DNA of 64,000 nucleotides from NCBI GenBank assembly GCA_037501455.1, contig CM074855.1, forward strand, positions 35,311,001-35,375,000, read 5' to 3'. Position 1 is the stretch's first letter; every line of letters begins with the position of its first letter. Below the pieces are notes generated by a model. The model was not told the DNA's origin and searched no databases. It was given only the letters and a program-made list of their open reading frames with translations. The translations under genes were made by a program, and so were the position numbers. Source of the stretch: Lantana camara (lineage: Eukaryota; Streptophyta; Magnoliopsida; Lamiales; Verbenaceae). Of the stretch, positions 33,552-46,532 are shown one piece after another.

Positions 33552-34587
33552 CAAAATGGTGAGGATAGCGCAAGAGTTACCCGCCAGCCCTTTGCTTTCC
33601 CGGTTGGCTCAGTACACTACCCTTGGACCTACAGTGAACAATATACTTGCCCAATCATGGTTGGTTCAGTTCAATAACATGGCTTGCTTCTAATCGATTA
33701 AGATTTTGGAAAACTATAGATATTAATATACATTTTGGCCAAAATCTCACATATGAGGGTTATAGGGTTCTATCTATAACTAGAAATTGAAACCTCACCT
33801 GATGAGCGACGAAACAAAACAAGGATACAAGAAAGTGTCCATATGACCAATGATCTCCGTCTTGGAGAAGAACTGGACAAGAAAGGAAACAACGGGAACT
33901 CGTGAGACGAGACTCAATATGAGACCAAGTATGATGCACGACAATACTCATGTAACACCTTAATAACCAAACAAATTAGCAATCAAGTGACACTTAAATA
34001 TGTATGAGAGCCAATTAGCATCTAAGAGATGAAATCAATCTCAAGGAGTCACATATTCATATCATTCAATCATTTCAAGTTCAATTCGTAAAGGGCATGG
34101 AGTCACACAATCATGTTTGAGCAATTAAGTACCAAGAAGCATCACGTAGGAGCATAATTGTCAATTAATCAAGAATATCAATCATATAAACCACATACGG
34201 GAGCCAAAGGAGTGAAGGGAATGCAAGAAGGGAGGTTTTGGTGAAGTTAAGCAAAAACCGACAATTTTCAGAAACGCACACGCTATAGGAAAACTGGAAT
34301 ATTTTGAGTTATAGAAGTTGAAATTGAGTTTTGTTTATTGGATATGAAACTAGACACATAGAAATTTTTGAGGATATATGGCTCGTATTCTAGTTCAAAA
34401 CGAGGAGAAAATGGCGTATGCTCGAACTTAAGTGAATGCAGTTTGTCGGTGAAGTTGCGACACCGAAAAGAATTGATTATATCTAACAAATGAGAAAATA
34501 TGTTGAGGTGATTCCAATTGAAGAATATTATAGACATCAAGAGGTTTCCGTGGATTCAAAATCCAGGTCAATTGGATCTCGTTTGAG

Positions 34588-34713
34588 GGTGTCGCGGCTG
34601 TGACAAAATTGTACTGAAAAGCAGTCATGGCCGCAAAGAAAAAATGGCCAACTCTCTACTTGTTGGTCGCGGCTGCGACCAAAAATGGTTACGAAACGGT
34701 CGCGGCCGCAACC
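34588..34713. repeat. GGTCGCG-type palindromes, LTR E
   Basis: Copies at about 34589-34604, 34665-34680 and 34698-34713 with varied centres, plus a weak half copy near 34622. Same relative place in the LTR as in D and F. Confidence 0.75.
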
Positions 34714-35613
34714 CCCAACTCCAGTAGTAGCAAAAGGCTTCGGGAAAACAGGGCAAGGTTCGAAATTTGGCTCCCAAGTCTTCCCACATCAAACCAAAGC
34801 AAGAATTCAACTCAAAACTATCATATATCATGCATACAACTGAAGTATACCAATTAGACTTCAATTAATCCAAGGAAACTTTCTTAGATCATCATGAACT
34901 TCTTCATCAAACCCAAATATGAACTCATCACACAACTTCATAATTTCCAAGAATTCAAGCATCAATTCAAGTGTAAGGCATAAAATCATGCTTCCAACAT
35001 CAAATAATCAAGTTAACATGCTCAAATCCTAAACGTAGCTTCAATTCATAATTCAAGAAATCCCCCAAATATCTCATCTATACCTTGAAATTAAGAAATA
35101 GGAGAAGAGATGAAGTTGGATGATGATGATGCTTCAAAGTATGAAATTTCCCTTGAAATTTAGCTTGGAAATTGATGGAATCTTTTTTCCTCCTTCTCTT
35201 GGTGTTTGATCGTGAAAATGGAAGCAAATATGTGTGTGTATATAAAATATCATGAATGAAATATAAGAGATAGATATATTCATGCTTCTTCCAAGAAATG
35301 AGATGACAAGACACTTTTTGCACTTATGTCCCTAAGCTTTATAAGTCATGCAAATAAAGTTCTATTTCATGAAATTTAATCAATTAAATCCTAAAGAATT
35401 TCATGCAATCTAGTCTTCGAATTATAGAAATGGGTCAAGTAAGGTTGTATAATCAAATAAGTCACATTTGGCAAATAATGCACGTCTCAAGTAAATTCAA
35501 GTTATGTAATAATTTATGATTTGAGAATAATATCACATATTTTCACATAAACATATACTAATGTAATTAATATAATTTCACGTAATGCGTAACCGGAAAA
35601 ACGGGGCGTTATA

Positions 35614-36618
35614 ATGTACACGTTTAAAAATATTATTTTATTGTGCGTTTGTGTTGGATATTGTGTCAAATATCTCCCCACTTGTTAAACATAAAAATCA
35701 ATTTGTATTGTATCATATTTGTGTTCATGCATAATAGAAACCACCTCATAAACAAAATTTTTTATAAGGTATATTGTAAAATTAGCATGAAAAAATAAAT
35801 TATAATTTATATTTATTTTTTATTTGACTCTATATACTTAGTTTGATATGTAAAATTCGTTCATCATCTTTGCTGTAGATTAAATGAATCTTATTTTTAA
35901 TTTTTAAGTTATCCTAATTTACTTAAATAAGTATTTTTAAGGAATGTAATATTTTATAAAAGATATTTAGTGTTAATAATATTTGTCCCCACCAAGTTAA
36001 GAAATTACAATATCGCTCTAATCATCTCGAATCCAACTTAAGATTCTTTTATATAAAGTAAGATATATAAGGTAGATTCAGACAAATGTTTACAGTCGCC
36101 AACTGCTTTTCCTCCAATTCGATCTCATCCCGAAGCTATAAGTCAAGGATTAGAGGCTTTTAAAGCTCAGGAATGATTATCTTATGGGTAGGCATTGAAA
36201 TCTTCTTTCTCGATGCCATCTTAAAAGTAGATAAAAATGGGAAGAAAAAAAATTAGAAATGCGTACAGAGTTGGATCGAGATAATACCTAAGTGGAAAGT
36301 AAGAAAGCGTTTCGACCAACTTCTCTCAAGCTTGTCTTTCGAAACTCAGATTAAAACAACTTTTCCCACGATACTTGCACTGACTCACTCGATATGCTCT
36401 TCAGTAAAAGTTACTTCTAAAAATGATTGAAAAGCCCTATTTACAGGGAATGGAAAAAACAAAACATTTTCATGATTACTGTATGGCGAGTTAATTTGTG
36501 CATAAATGACGCCTCTATAAGTCTAAAGACCGTCAGCCCGCCAGCTCTACCTGGTGATCTTTGGGGGCTTATGATGTGGCATAATGTCATGAAGATACCT
36601 ACCAAAACATGGAAGCAC
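35614..36618. other. AT-rich spacer, then unassigned sequence
   Basis: 35614-36070 is AT-rich and partly resembles 32300-32530 (Helitron-like). 36080-36613 is of ordinary composition with no gene I can support. AGCAC at 36614-36618 is the left target duplication of element B. Confidence 0.6.
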
Positions 36619-38833
36619 AGCTGGGATGCGGGCCCAGAACAGTAGCGGTCTGGGACCATATTTTAAAATTTTATTATAATACAAGTATTAAAATATTTCT
36701 AAAACATTTTAATACAAAGCGGAAGACTTAGCCGGATCTACTAAAGTATATACATGCAATTGATAATAAATTTTAAATCACTTAAGCAGATAAATATCTA
36801 ACATGCAATTAACACTTAAGAGCACATAATTTATCATGCTTAAAATAAAATAACTGAAAAATATTACTGTACTCCAAATATGGCTATCTAACGGCATTTT
36901 TCCAGCTCCTTGCCCTTTCGTGAGACCGGCAGAGCTTCCCCGCAATATCCCCGAAGAAACCCTCGGAGTGTGGGCTCCGCGAGTATTTCCCTAAATACTC
37001 GAGATAATATTTTCTAGAAAAAATCATTTTTCTAGACTAGAAAATTCCCTAATTTTCTAATAATTAAGCGGATTATATATTAATTATATAACCACCTAAT
37101 TATATATTAATTAATCCCTTAATTAGGGATCAATTAATTTGAGAGAGGAGAGCTCTCTCTAAAGCCAAAGTTGGCTGAAAATTGGAATGAGAAAATATGG
37201 CAAGGGGGTCAGCTATTTATAGGCAAAATCCGGAGGGCATTTTGGTCATTTTAGGCATAAAATTGAGGGGTATTTTCGTCATTTGTATAACCGCGTACCG
37301 GCCGGCCAATCGGATCACTCCACGTGGTAGCTCTCTCCGCCGCGGACACAACGCCGCCAACCACGCGCCGACACGTGGCCGCACGCGCCGCCACAAGTCG
37401 GCCAAGTGGTTGGCGCGTGTGAAAACGCGTAGCTTCCACCAGACGTTCACACGTGTCCGGGTCTGGTCCTACCCGGACCGTACCCGGTTTGACCCTGCCC
37501 GAATATGGTCCGACCCTATTCATTTGAACCGGTTCTGACCCGAACCGGCGACCCGTTGACCCTACCGGTCAACACCCAATCTCGTCCGCCCATTTGCGCT
37601 GACGCGGCGCGATCTCGGCCGCACACGTGGCGCGCCATGCGGCCGCCTAGTCAGTGCCACCTGGGACCCGCCTGCTGACGTGGCATGCCACGTGTACTGC
37701 CACGTCAGCTGCTACGTCATCACCGATTTTTTTTTTTTTCGATGAAAATTTTATTTTCTCAAAAATAAAATTCCGGGCATTTCCAACTCTTTGGAACTTG
37801 ATTTATTTTCTTAAAATAAATTCCTTGGTTATTTTCAAACACTTTCAAAATTCATTTCTCTTTCTCCTTTTAATATTTTCTCTTTGGGTTTTCAATTGGT
37901 GCTTGCAGGGGGACCTGCAGGACTAATTAATTTTAGCTCCAAACGGATTAATATATTATCATCTCATGATAATAATTAATTACCGTTTAACAATATTTAA
38001 TTCCACTAAATAAATATTGTTGTACTCTAAAATTAATTAAATTATTCACGAATTTCTCGATCTAGAATAATTTCGCATTTTACTCCTCCGTGTAAATATC
38101 CATGAAAAATAAATTGCAACTACTATCATTTATTTTTCATCTCTAATTTGAAATTTATTGATTTGCCTTTAAGTTCAAATTCTCTGTATGTGAAACACAT
38201 TCAACATATAACTTCGGTGACGTATCACGCGAAGTGCTTTGGCCAAAGTCTTATTCGAACTTTTGCAAATCTATTTCAAGGATATCTCTTACCTTCCAGC
38301 AAGGCCACAGATTCCTCGATCAATATAACTCTTTAGCGCATTTCATATAATCGCTGAACATACAAAGTATTTTGGCCACCCGTTACCGAGACCTCACTTC
38401 GAGTATGTTACAGTGACTAACACTACATGCCTAAAGCCGAAATATTATCAAGATTAAGAGTACAATGCTTCCTGAGATTTTATTCATTTTAGATAGCAGT
38501 ATAAAATAAATAATCTCAGTGGTCCAGTTCGATGTTTCCAATCCTATTGAAAATCATCAACGTGTTATAATTGGAATCACCATTCCCTATGACGAAAGAC
38601 TAATCATCTTATATAACCACGTTATAGTCTTGATAAGAACATATTCTTATCTTGCCGACTAGAACTTTAATGACACGTGATTTCGGTATTCAAAGTCGTT
38701 TCCTATGAAACACATTTCATATGAGAATACCACCACACGTCATTAATTATTAATATGTGAAATACTCACAACTCGCTGTAAATTCAGTTTTATTAATTCA
38801 ACAAATTGAATTTTCAGGGCATTATTCCCAACT
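36619..38833 (-). repeat. 3' LTR of element B
   Basis: Matches the split right LTR with a few percent difference, including a 12-base indel near 37295. Terminal dinucleotides are mutated relative to the partner (plus-strand A for T at 36619, T for A at 38833). The GC-rich U3 has several CACGTGG and GACGTGGC words. The minus-strand TATA box is CCTATAAATAGC (about 37211-37222). Frames such as 37197-37538 are not genes. Confidence 0.93.
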
Positions 38834-38845
38834 ATCTCCCACTTG

Positions 38846-41800
38846 CCCTAAATTCAATTTGGCCATACATCTAAGTCTTACTCCTTTCACACGAGTGTCA
38901 AAACTCGTTTTGCACTCTTTTACGCCAATACTTTAATGAAGGAATCTTTTAGATGTTTCTCTGAGCCAACAACTAGGAAATCATAAATCCAATACATCTA
39001 ACTGGCTGCTTCTCAAGCTACCATGTATTTGACTTCCATGGCGGTGTAAGCAATACAAGTCTGCTTAACATTCTCCAATTAACAGTTGCTCTTTCTAGAG
39101 TAAACACGTGTTCTGATGTCAAACATCTAGAATACAAATCAGATTGTATATCCGAACCTGTGTACTCTATTAAAATGAGCTCACCACTGTGGTAGACAAG
39201 CATATAATCTCAAGTCCTTCTCAAGTACTCCAATATATGCTTTCACTACTACCCAGTGTCAGATTCTAGGGTTTGACTAATATCTGCTGACTTAGACCTA
39301 TTTCATAATAGACATCTGGCCCTGTACATAATATGATACACATAAAGCTTCCGCTGCGGAACTCTAATCATGTCTTCTATCTCTTCAGTTGTCTCAGGAC
39401 ACTGATCCCGAGATAGATAAATTCCAAAACTAAAAGGTAATGAACCTTTTTTGGAATCTGTCATATTATACCTTACCAGATCTTATCTATATATGCTTCT
39501 TGTGATAAACCAATCTCCTTATTCCTATGATCACGATAGAATTCTGATCCTTGGAATAACATTGGTTTCACATAGGTCTTTTCTTGCCAAAATGATTTGA
39601 CATCCAAATCTTGACCACTGACAAAATTCTTGCATCATTCCCTATGAGCAGAATATTGTTTACGTACAAAATGAAAATGTTACAACATTATCTTGATGTC
39701 ATTTGTACACACATGGTTCATCAGGCAATTGCACAAATTTAAAGAATTTAAATTGCCTCTTTAATTATGATGCTCCATAATCTGGACGCTTGCTTAATAT
39801 CATAAATCGATCTATTAAGCTTGCATTATATGTACCTGATTTCTGGCTGTGAATCCTTCAGGTTATGCCATGTATATCTTTTTCTTGAAGTTGCCCGTTC
39901 AAGAACATAGTCTTTACATCCATTTATTTAATCTCATAATTGATGATGAGATAAAATGGAGAGGATAATGGACTTAAGCATTTCTATAGGCGAGAAGACC
40001 TCATAAATGATTTCTTCTTTCTGGGTAAAATCCCTTACCATAAGTTTGCTCTAAAGTCTCTACTTTTTCGTCCATTTATCCTTTTGTCGTTTTGTAGAAC
40101 CCAATTGTATCTAATAGGGTTTAATGCCTTCAGGCGCCTCTACAAGTTCAAGACTTTGTTAGAATACAGATATTCTAACTTAGATTCCATGGATATTGAC
40201 CAAACGGTCAGCGTCTATATCTTTTACAGCTTCATTACACGTGATAGGATCAGATACGTTAGATTCAACCACTTGGGCTAATCTTAGGTATCTTGTCAGG
40301 TGTCCTGACAATCCTCCCACTATAATGATGCTCTCGTGTACATGTCTCTACATCACCTGTTGTATTTGGTACATCACATGTATCCAATACATTTTCAGTC
40401 ATCACGGGTTTATGGAAATCAGTATCTAATACTGTTATTTCTTTTAACACTACTTTGCTTCCATCCTCTGTAGTTATCTATGTAATTATCTTTGAAATAT
40501 TCACAAACATCTTTTGTGATTTCTCAAATTACAAAATATACCACCTCTCGTTCTTCTAGGATAACCTTAGAACAAGTAAACCTTTGTTCTTTGTTCTAAC
40601 TTGTCAGGATCCATCCTTAACACATGGGTCAGGTTATCTTAAATCCGAAGATAAAAGATACAGGGTTTTAACCCCAGCTTCAGATCCATCAGTGTTTTAG
40701 GAACTGACTTAGATAGAACTAGGTTTGTTGTTTTGTGTGCAAGACCCCAAAACGAAATTCATAGGGTAGCATGACTCTTCATGAATCTTACCATCATTAT
40801 CAGAGTTCTATTTCTCCTTTCTGCAATACATCTTTGCTAAGACGTATCTCATATATATAGTTGAGATCTAATCTCAATTGAGAAATTCTATTCAACTCTG
40901 AACATAGATACTTATCACTACTTCGATCTAATCGAAGTGCCTCGATATGTTTTCTAATTTGATTCTTTGACTTCAGTCTTATATTTCTTGAACTCTTCAA
41001 AGATATAGACTTAAGTCTCATCAAATAAACATATCTGTATCTAGAGTAATCATTCAAATGAATGATGAAGTACGCAAAAACTTTCTCTTGCTTGAACATT
41101 CATAATATCATACATTCATATGAACTAACTCAAGCAAGTTCATGGCTTAATACCCTTTGTCTCAAAAAGGCTTCTTGGTCATTTTAACTTTCTTAATAGG
41201 ATTCGTAGATTGATACTGTTTTCAAGTCAATAAGACTCAACAATCAGTCTTTGGATCCTATTCAGATTCAATTGACCAATAGATAGGTGCCACGTAGGAG
41301 TTTTTCTCTTAGATGGTAAGTCAAGCTCCTTAATGTTAAACTTAAAATAGGTTTTTCATTGAGGTATAAAAGACCATCTTTTATTGTGCCAGAGTAAATA
41401 AACCTTTTATTTTGCTAAACGGTAACCCTTTGTTCAAAACAAACAGTTAAACCCCTAGTTATCAAATAACTTACAAAAATCAGATTTCTGTATATATGGC
41501 ACGTATAATATAAAAAAAACTCTATTGCCAAAATACAACTTTATTGTCCTTACTGCTAATACAATTATATTTGTATTATCCCCGAGCAGTAGTTGTGTGT
41601 TAGCCGTTTTTCAAACTTCCTGGTTAGTTTGAATCTTCGCAACGAATTGCAAATATGGTTAGTTGGTCTCAAGTTCACACACCAGGAGTCCGGTGAATTT
41701 TCAACTAAACATATTTTCAACGAGTAAGATATCTTCATATCTTATCTAAATGGCGTAACAAACAGACAGACTAAGTATTTTGGATAATTTCCTTTTCCAA

Positions 41801-43633
41801 TACCCGTTACCACCGAAATAGAAACACTTTTCCATTGTCGGATTTGACTTTCTATTTCTGAACCTTAGATTGGGAACTTTTCCTTTTCTTTCTTCCACTT
41901 ATTGGCTTTCTAGGCGATGGATATTGATGTCTGGTTAAAGATAACTTTTTCCCTTAGTCTATATCACCCTTTTTGCCATATTGAGATCGTTCATTGGTTT
42001 TAAAAAAATTTATTTAAAATAATCTTGAACGTTCAAATGACTTAGGCAGAGAGTATAGGATCGTATCCTATCTGTTAAGATTGTCTCTTTAAGCACAGAG
42101 GCTTTCAATCTCGTTCAAATCAGTTATCATATTCATAATATGATTCTGAAACAGTGATCCTTCAAACATCTTTAACTAACAACCTTCTTGTGACTCGTAC
42201 CTTCGTACGATTCTGTCTTTAAAACATGTTCTTATCAGTGGACATCTCATGCGTCTGATGCTCAAGAACTTTTAAGACAGATGTCAGGATATAAGACTAG
42301 CCAGATCATCACACTTGATCCATTTAGAATAAGCGTCTTTCTAATCCTGACTGGTTGTAGTTTCTGAAATTTTCGGATAAGGTTCAGTGAGTACGTAAAC
42401 TTTCGTGTCTCAACACGATGTCAAGATTTATTTCCTAGTCAGCATAATTGAACCCTTACTAGCCTATTTCCTTATAGACATACAGTTTGGAGTGGGCTAA
42501 GAGAGATCGTAATTATAAAACTAAAATAAATAAATAAATGCAAGTTATGATTATGTATTTCACTTTCTTCTGCGTCCAACCAATAAATGAAATCCACGTA
42601 AGCATTTTGATTTACGCAATGGTGACTTAACTAACCACAGTTGACTCCCCGGAGCGAGGTCGAAAACCGCTTAGAAAAGTATGAACTATTCTTAATTAAC
42701 ATGTCATCTAGGTAACTCTTTCCAAACAATGTTAATCCACCACGTCAACCCTTGGCCTCTAAGTAAATGTAACAGAGCTCCAAAGGGAGGTTAATACATT
42801 ACTTAGTCAAGTGTGCACCATTACCTAGAAGTCCGTACGAGTAGGTCAAGACACTCCACGGAGGCGTGGTCGAGCTGATTTCCCCGTATTTCATTATATC
42901 CGTAGAAGTCTAATCTTGTATACCGCGAATATATACCCGCCGAAGGGAGTAGTATATATTCACTATACTATAGACGGGTAATGGAGGCCATGAGAATCCA
43001 ACTCTTTTCATCTCGCTCCCACTTGAATTTTTAAAAAATGTGGATTATCTTTTGATTATTTAATAATCACTTTTGGCGTCTTATTATTGGAAGTAATTAA
43101 TCTAATTAATATCCTCCCACTAGGATCATATTTAAAATCCCAATAATAATATTTTAAGGCAATTTAATAACTATTTATTAATTAGGCCGAAAAATATTAG
43201 TTCAATTATGCATCGCGTCTAATCTCTATTAAACAATACTTTTTAATCATATTAAATAAAATATGCATAATTGTAAGTAACATAATATCTCATATTATCA
43301 TGATCATGCCATAAAATAAAATAATTAAGCATGCTCTCATATAATTATCACATAATTATCATGCTTAAAATAAATGGCATAAAGTAAACATGTTATAAAT
43401 AAATTATCTCATAATTTAAATCATGTTTACTGATTCGGTAATTAACCAGGAAGATTATTGAAATCGATTCCCAGAAAATCACCATTCCACGTAAATTCCC
43501 AGGAAACACTGGAGGGGTCACATATGGTCCCACTTAAAACCCAGCCTCCTTTGACAGAATTTACGTGCACAGTATCAGATTTAAAATTATGCATCGCATG
43601 CATCATATCAATGCATGTATATATCTAGAGCAT
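38846..43633 (-). pseudogene. Decayed copia gag-pol of element B
   Basis: Order on the minus strand is as expected for copia but no long frame survives. Integrase core remnant at 41099-40800 (HLNDYSRYRYVYLM). RT catalytic motif as YVNN followed by ILLIGND at 39666-39655, so both catalytic Asp are Asn (G to A on the sense strand). RNase H remnant near 39050-39003 (TAMEVKYMVA, stop, EAA). The 5' part toward the PBS (41100-43633) holds leader and gag-like remnants that I cannot delimit. Protein products are not expected. Confidence 0.8.
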
Positions 43634-43646
43634 GGCTCTGATACCA
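43634..43646 (-). other. Primer-binding site of element B
   Basis: The minus strand reads TGGTATCAGAGCC, two bases inside the LTR end; initiator-Met tRNA complement. Confidence 0.88.
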
Positions 43647-43648
43647 GT

Positions 43649-44226
43649 TGCCGGGATGCGGGCCCAGAACAGTAGCGTTCCGGGACCATATTTTAAAATT
43701 TTATTATAATACAAGTATTAAAATATTTCTAAAACATTTTAATACAAAGCGGAAGACTTAGCCGAATCTACTCAAGTATATACATGCAATTGATAATAAA
43801 TTTTAAATCACTTAAGCTGATAAATATCTAACATGCAATTAACACTTAAGAGCACATAATTTATCATGCTTAAAATAAAATAACTGAAAAATATTACCGT
43901 ACTGCAAATATGGCTATCTAACGGCATTTTTCCAGCTCCTTGCCCTTTCGTGAGACCGGCAGAGCTTCCCCGCAATATCCCCGAAGAAACCCTCCGAGTG
44001 TGGGCTCCGCGAGTATTTCCCTAAATACTCGAGAAAATATTTTCTAGAAAAAATCATTTTTCTAGACTAGAAAATTCCCTAATTTTCTAATAATTAAGCG
44101 GATTATATATTAATTATATAACCACCTAATTATATATTAATTAATCCCTTAATTAGGGATCAATTAATTTGAGAGAGGAGAGCTCTCTCTAAAGCCAAAG
44201 TTGGCTGAAAATTGGAATGAGAAAAT
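43649..44226 (-). repeat. 5' LTR of element B, left part
   Basis: First 578 bp of the plus-strand LTR, ending GAGAAAAT at the A' insertion point. AAAAT (44222-44226) is one copy of the A' target duplication. Confidence 0.93.
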
Positions 44227-45380
44227 TGTTAGGAATAGTGCCCTAGAAAGCCGATTAGTCATAATCCGTTTTGGGACTTTCCTAGTATCACAGACAATCT
44301 TTGAATAATATACGATTGATTAATATCATAGGCAAACACTTCTTTATATGCTCTTGTTTGGTATGCGTTTACTTTAGCTGTGCATGTATGAGAACTCCCC
44401 TAATCCTGATGACTTTAGGACTCTACCATTTAGGTGAAATGGTTCATGAAACGAGCCCTATATCACATAAGTCATGATTAGTAAAATACTCCAAGCCGAT
44501 GAGTCCTACAGACAGTGGGAGTGTCAACCTGACTCCTCTAAAGCTTGCTTGTGGGATCACGCCCTTAAGAAGGACCACCTTGTTTCATGGAGGTGCAAAG
44601 TGTATAGTTGATACGTGTGTGATACATGAGGGTGCTTACTTTAATAAGTAAGTTCACTGAGGTGCCCCGTGTGAGAACATTCCTAAATGGGAAAGGAAGT
44701 TTCTATTTCAGAAAATGGAAACTTCCAGATTAGGAAATATCTCACGAGTCATTGATGTGATTAATTGATCCTTAGACTTGAGGTTCCTTGTCACTTTATG
44801 AATTAACTCTGTAGTCTTTGGTATAAGCTTTAAAGGGTGTCGCCTTAGACAACTGATTCAAGGCTTATGCTGGGGCTGCACAAGTGATTCATGAAAGTGA
44901 ATGAGAATCAAGAAAGGACCTGCACTTGCATATGCAAGGTGATCTCTTATTGTGTAAGTCATTCATATACCATATGGAGTCCTTGGCCAAGGCAGTAGAT
45001 CAAGACATCAAGAAAAGGGTTTCTTGGATTGAGATCAAATGGATATGAAATGCACTTAGCTTTAAGACCGGATTATTAGGGTTCTGATTATTCCCTTGCC
45101 CTAGATCTTGGTTGAGAGATAATAAGTAGGAGGATTGTATCTCACATGAATCAATGACTTAAAGGTTCTGTCGAATCCGAACATTCCAATTCAGCTAGGG
45201 GTTAAACACCTGTTGCTAGACTATGGTCGTTTAATCTGTGGACTGATTAATTAATTAGTGAATTAATTAATTAGGGTCACTGCTAATTGAATTGAGAACC
45301 TAGAGGGTCACACACAACAACTTGGTTACATGAGTTGAGGCTTTAAAATGATTAAACGAGTTAATCAAGCCAAGAGGGTT

Positions 45381-45450
45381 CCACACGTGTGAAACCACAC
45401 GTGTGGCTCACGTGAGTGACACGTGTCATTGTGACACGTGTCACACGTGT
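45381..45450 (+). promoter_or_regulatory. Cluster of six CACGTG (G-box) motifs in U3
   Basis: Six CACGTG cores lie within about 70 bases, about 350 bases upstream of the TATA box (45796-45803). The equivalent region of A (6492-6526) has two. G-boxes are bound by plant bZIP and bHLH factors linked to light, ABA and stress responses. The 3' LTR has the same cluster at about 53018-53090. Confidence 0.7.
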
Positions 45451-45795
45451 ATAAATATATGTGTATATTTATTTATGTATTAAATAATTAATGTGATTAA
45501 TTATTTAATAGACTTTGGTTTAATTTTGAATTAAAAAGAAAGTCTTATTTTGGAGAAAAATAATCTAGTTAATTAATTATGAATTAATTAATTAGATAAA
45601 ATAAGTTATTTATTTTAAATAAATAAAGCATAAAATTATCCAAAAATAGTTTGGATATTTTTTAGCTCTCTTGAAAGTTGATTTGAATTAGAATTCAAAG
45701 TCAAAGTCAAAATTACTTGATGATCAAGTAATAGGAGAGAGAGAGACCAAAATCCTAGCCCATTAAGGACTAGGAATTTCGTCCCTCCTCTTTCT

Positions 45796-45821
45796 TATAT
45801 ATAGGGGAGCTCATGCTCCCC
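45796..45821 (+). promoter_or_regulatory. LTR core promoter with adjoining hairpin, A'
   Basis: TATATATA followed at once by ggggagc-tcat-gctcccc (45804-45821). Same 7-bp stem as in A. Confidence 0.6.
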
Positions 45822-46519
45822 TTTAGAGCTAATCGAATTCTTTTGGTTCATGTGTTGAACACCATCCTTTCTCCAAGATAAAACGAAACCCTAGGTTAAG
45901 CCTAAACACTAACTAGAGAACTAGCATCCTTACTAGTTAGATTGTAGCCAAGTTGGTGGACTATCTCTAGAGAGCTTCAAGTTAGAAGTTTTGAAGATTC
46001 GAGCTTTACCAAAAAGTGGGGATCAAGCAAAACGATCAGAAGGGATGATGAAACGATTCTGAACCCGACGTGAAGCGAATGAAAAAATCGAACCAAAGAA
46101 GATGGCGAAAACCGTTCGTCCATATCCTGAAGGATGAATTTTTTCACGAGGGTTTTGTGACTGGCAGTTTTCTACTTTCGCAAAACTGGTTTTCGAAGGG
46201 AGTTTCAATCCTGCTTTTCTCGTTTCATGTTTCTTTCTTTATGTTATATTGTTAAGAACATCTCTAACATGAATTGAATCTAGGTTGGTATGGATTGCTA
46301 TCCCGACAATGGATTCTGAAGTAGAAAGAGACTTTCGAGGGACGGGTTGTCAAGCCGCGAGAAGAGCGTTCTTGGGTGGCTTGAAACGCTTCAAGAAAGA
46401 ATAAAAGAAAAGTAAGTTTTCTATCTCTACGAATTTGGTTACACGATTGCGAATCCAAGATCCTTTTGTTGGAAAAATTTTTAAATTCCGCTGCTTTCTG
46501 ATTCGTGTTTTCCAACAAG

Positions 46520-46532
46520 TGGTATCAAAGCC
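46520..46532 (+). other. Primer-binding site of element A'
   Basis: TGGTATCAAAGCC, two bases after the 5' LTR end. Confidence 0.88.

Larger units (their letters stand above)
33096..35083 (-). other. Predicted LTR-embedded intron, LTR E
   Basis: Minus-strand donor TCAAG|GTATAGATGA at 35084/35083. Acceptor TTTTCAGGTTTTGCAG|GTTGAG ends at 33096, with TTGAC 24 nt before the exon junction. Confidence 0.47.
32744..35613 (-). repeat. Solo LTR E (Ty3 chromovirus type, 2870 bp)
   Basis: Starts TGTAACACCTAG; ends GGGGCGTTATA, where relatives have GTTACA. It shares with D the CACATCCCCCGCACTATAG start, the CTAGGCGGG word, the 68-bp block (33484-33551) and the GGTCGCG palindromes (34588-34713). No PBS, polypurine tract or internal region adjoins it. 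Flanks ACGAC and ATGTA do not match, so an ordinary target duplication is missing. Confidence 0.85.
44227..46517 (+). repeat. 5' LTR of element A'
   Basis: Starts TGTTAGGAATAGTGCCC, ends TTTTCCAACA. Related to the LTR of A but with an expanded CACGTG cluster and an extra 327-bp segment (46029-46355). Short frames at 46023-46255 and 46264-46518 lie in that segment or at the LTR end and show no domain. Confidence 0.95.

Noticed and set aside
37197..37538. 113- and 126-codon Arg-rich frames in both B LTRs (37197-37538, 54144-54524)
   Set aside because: They lie in GC-rich U3 upstream of or across the TATA box, and differ by indels between the two LTRs.
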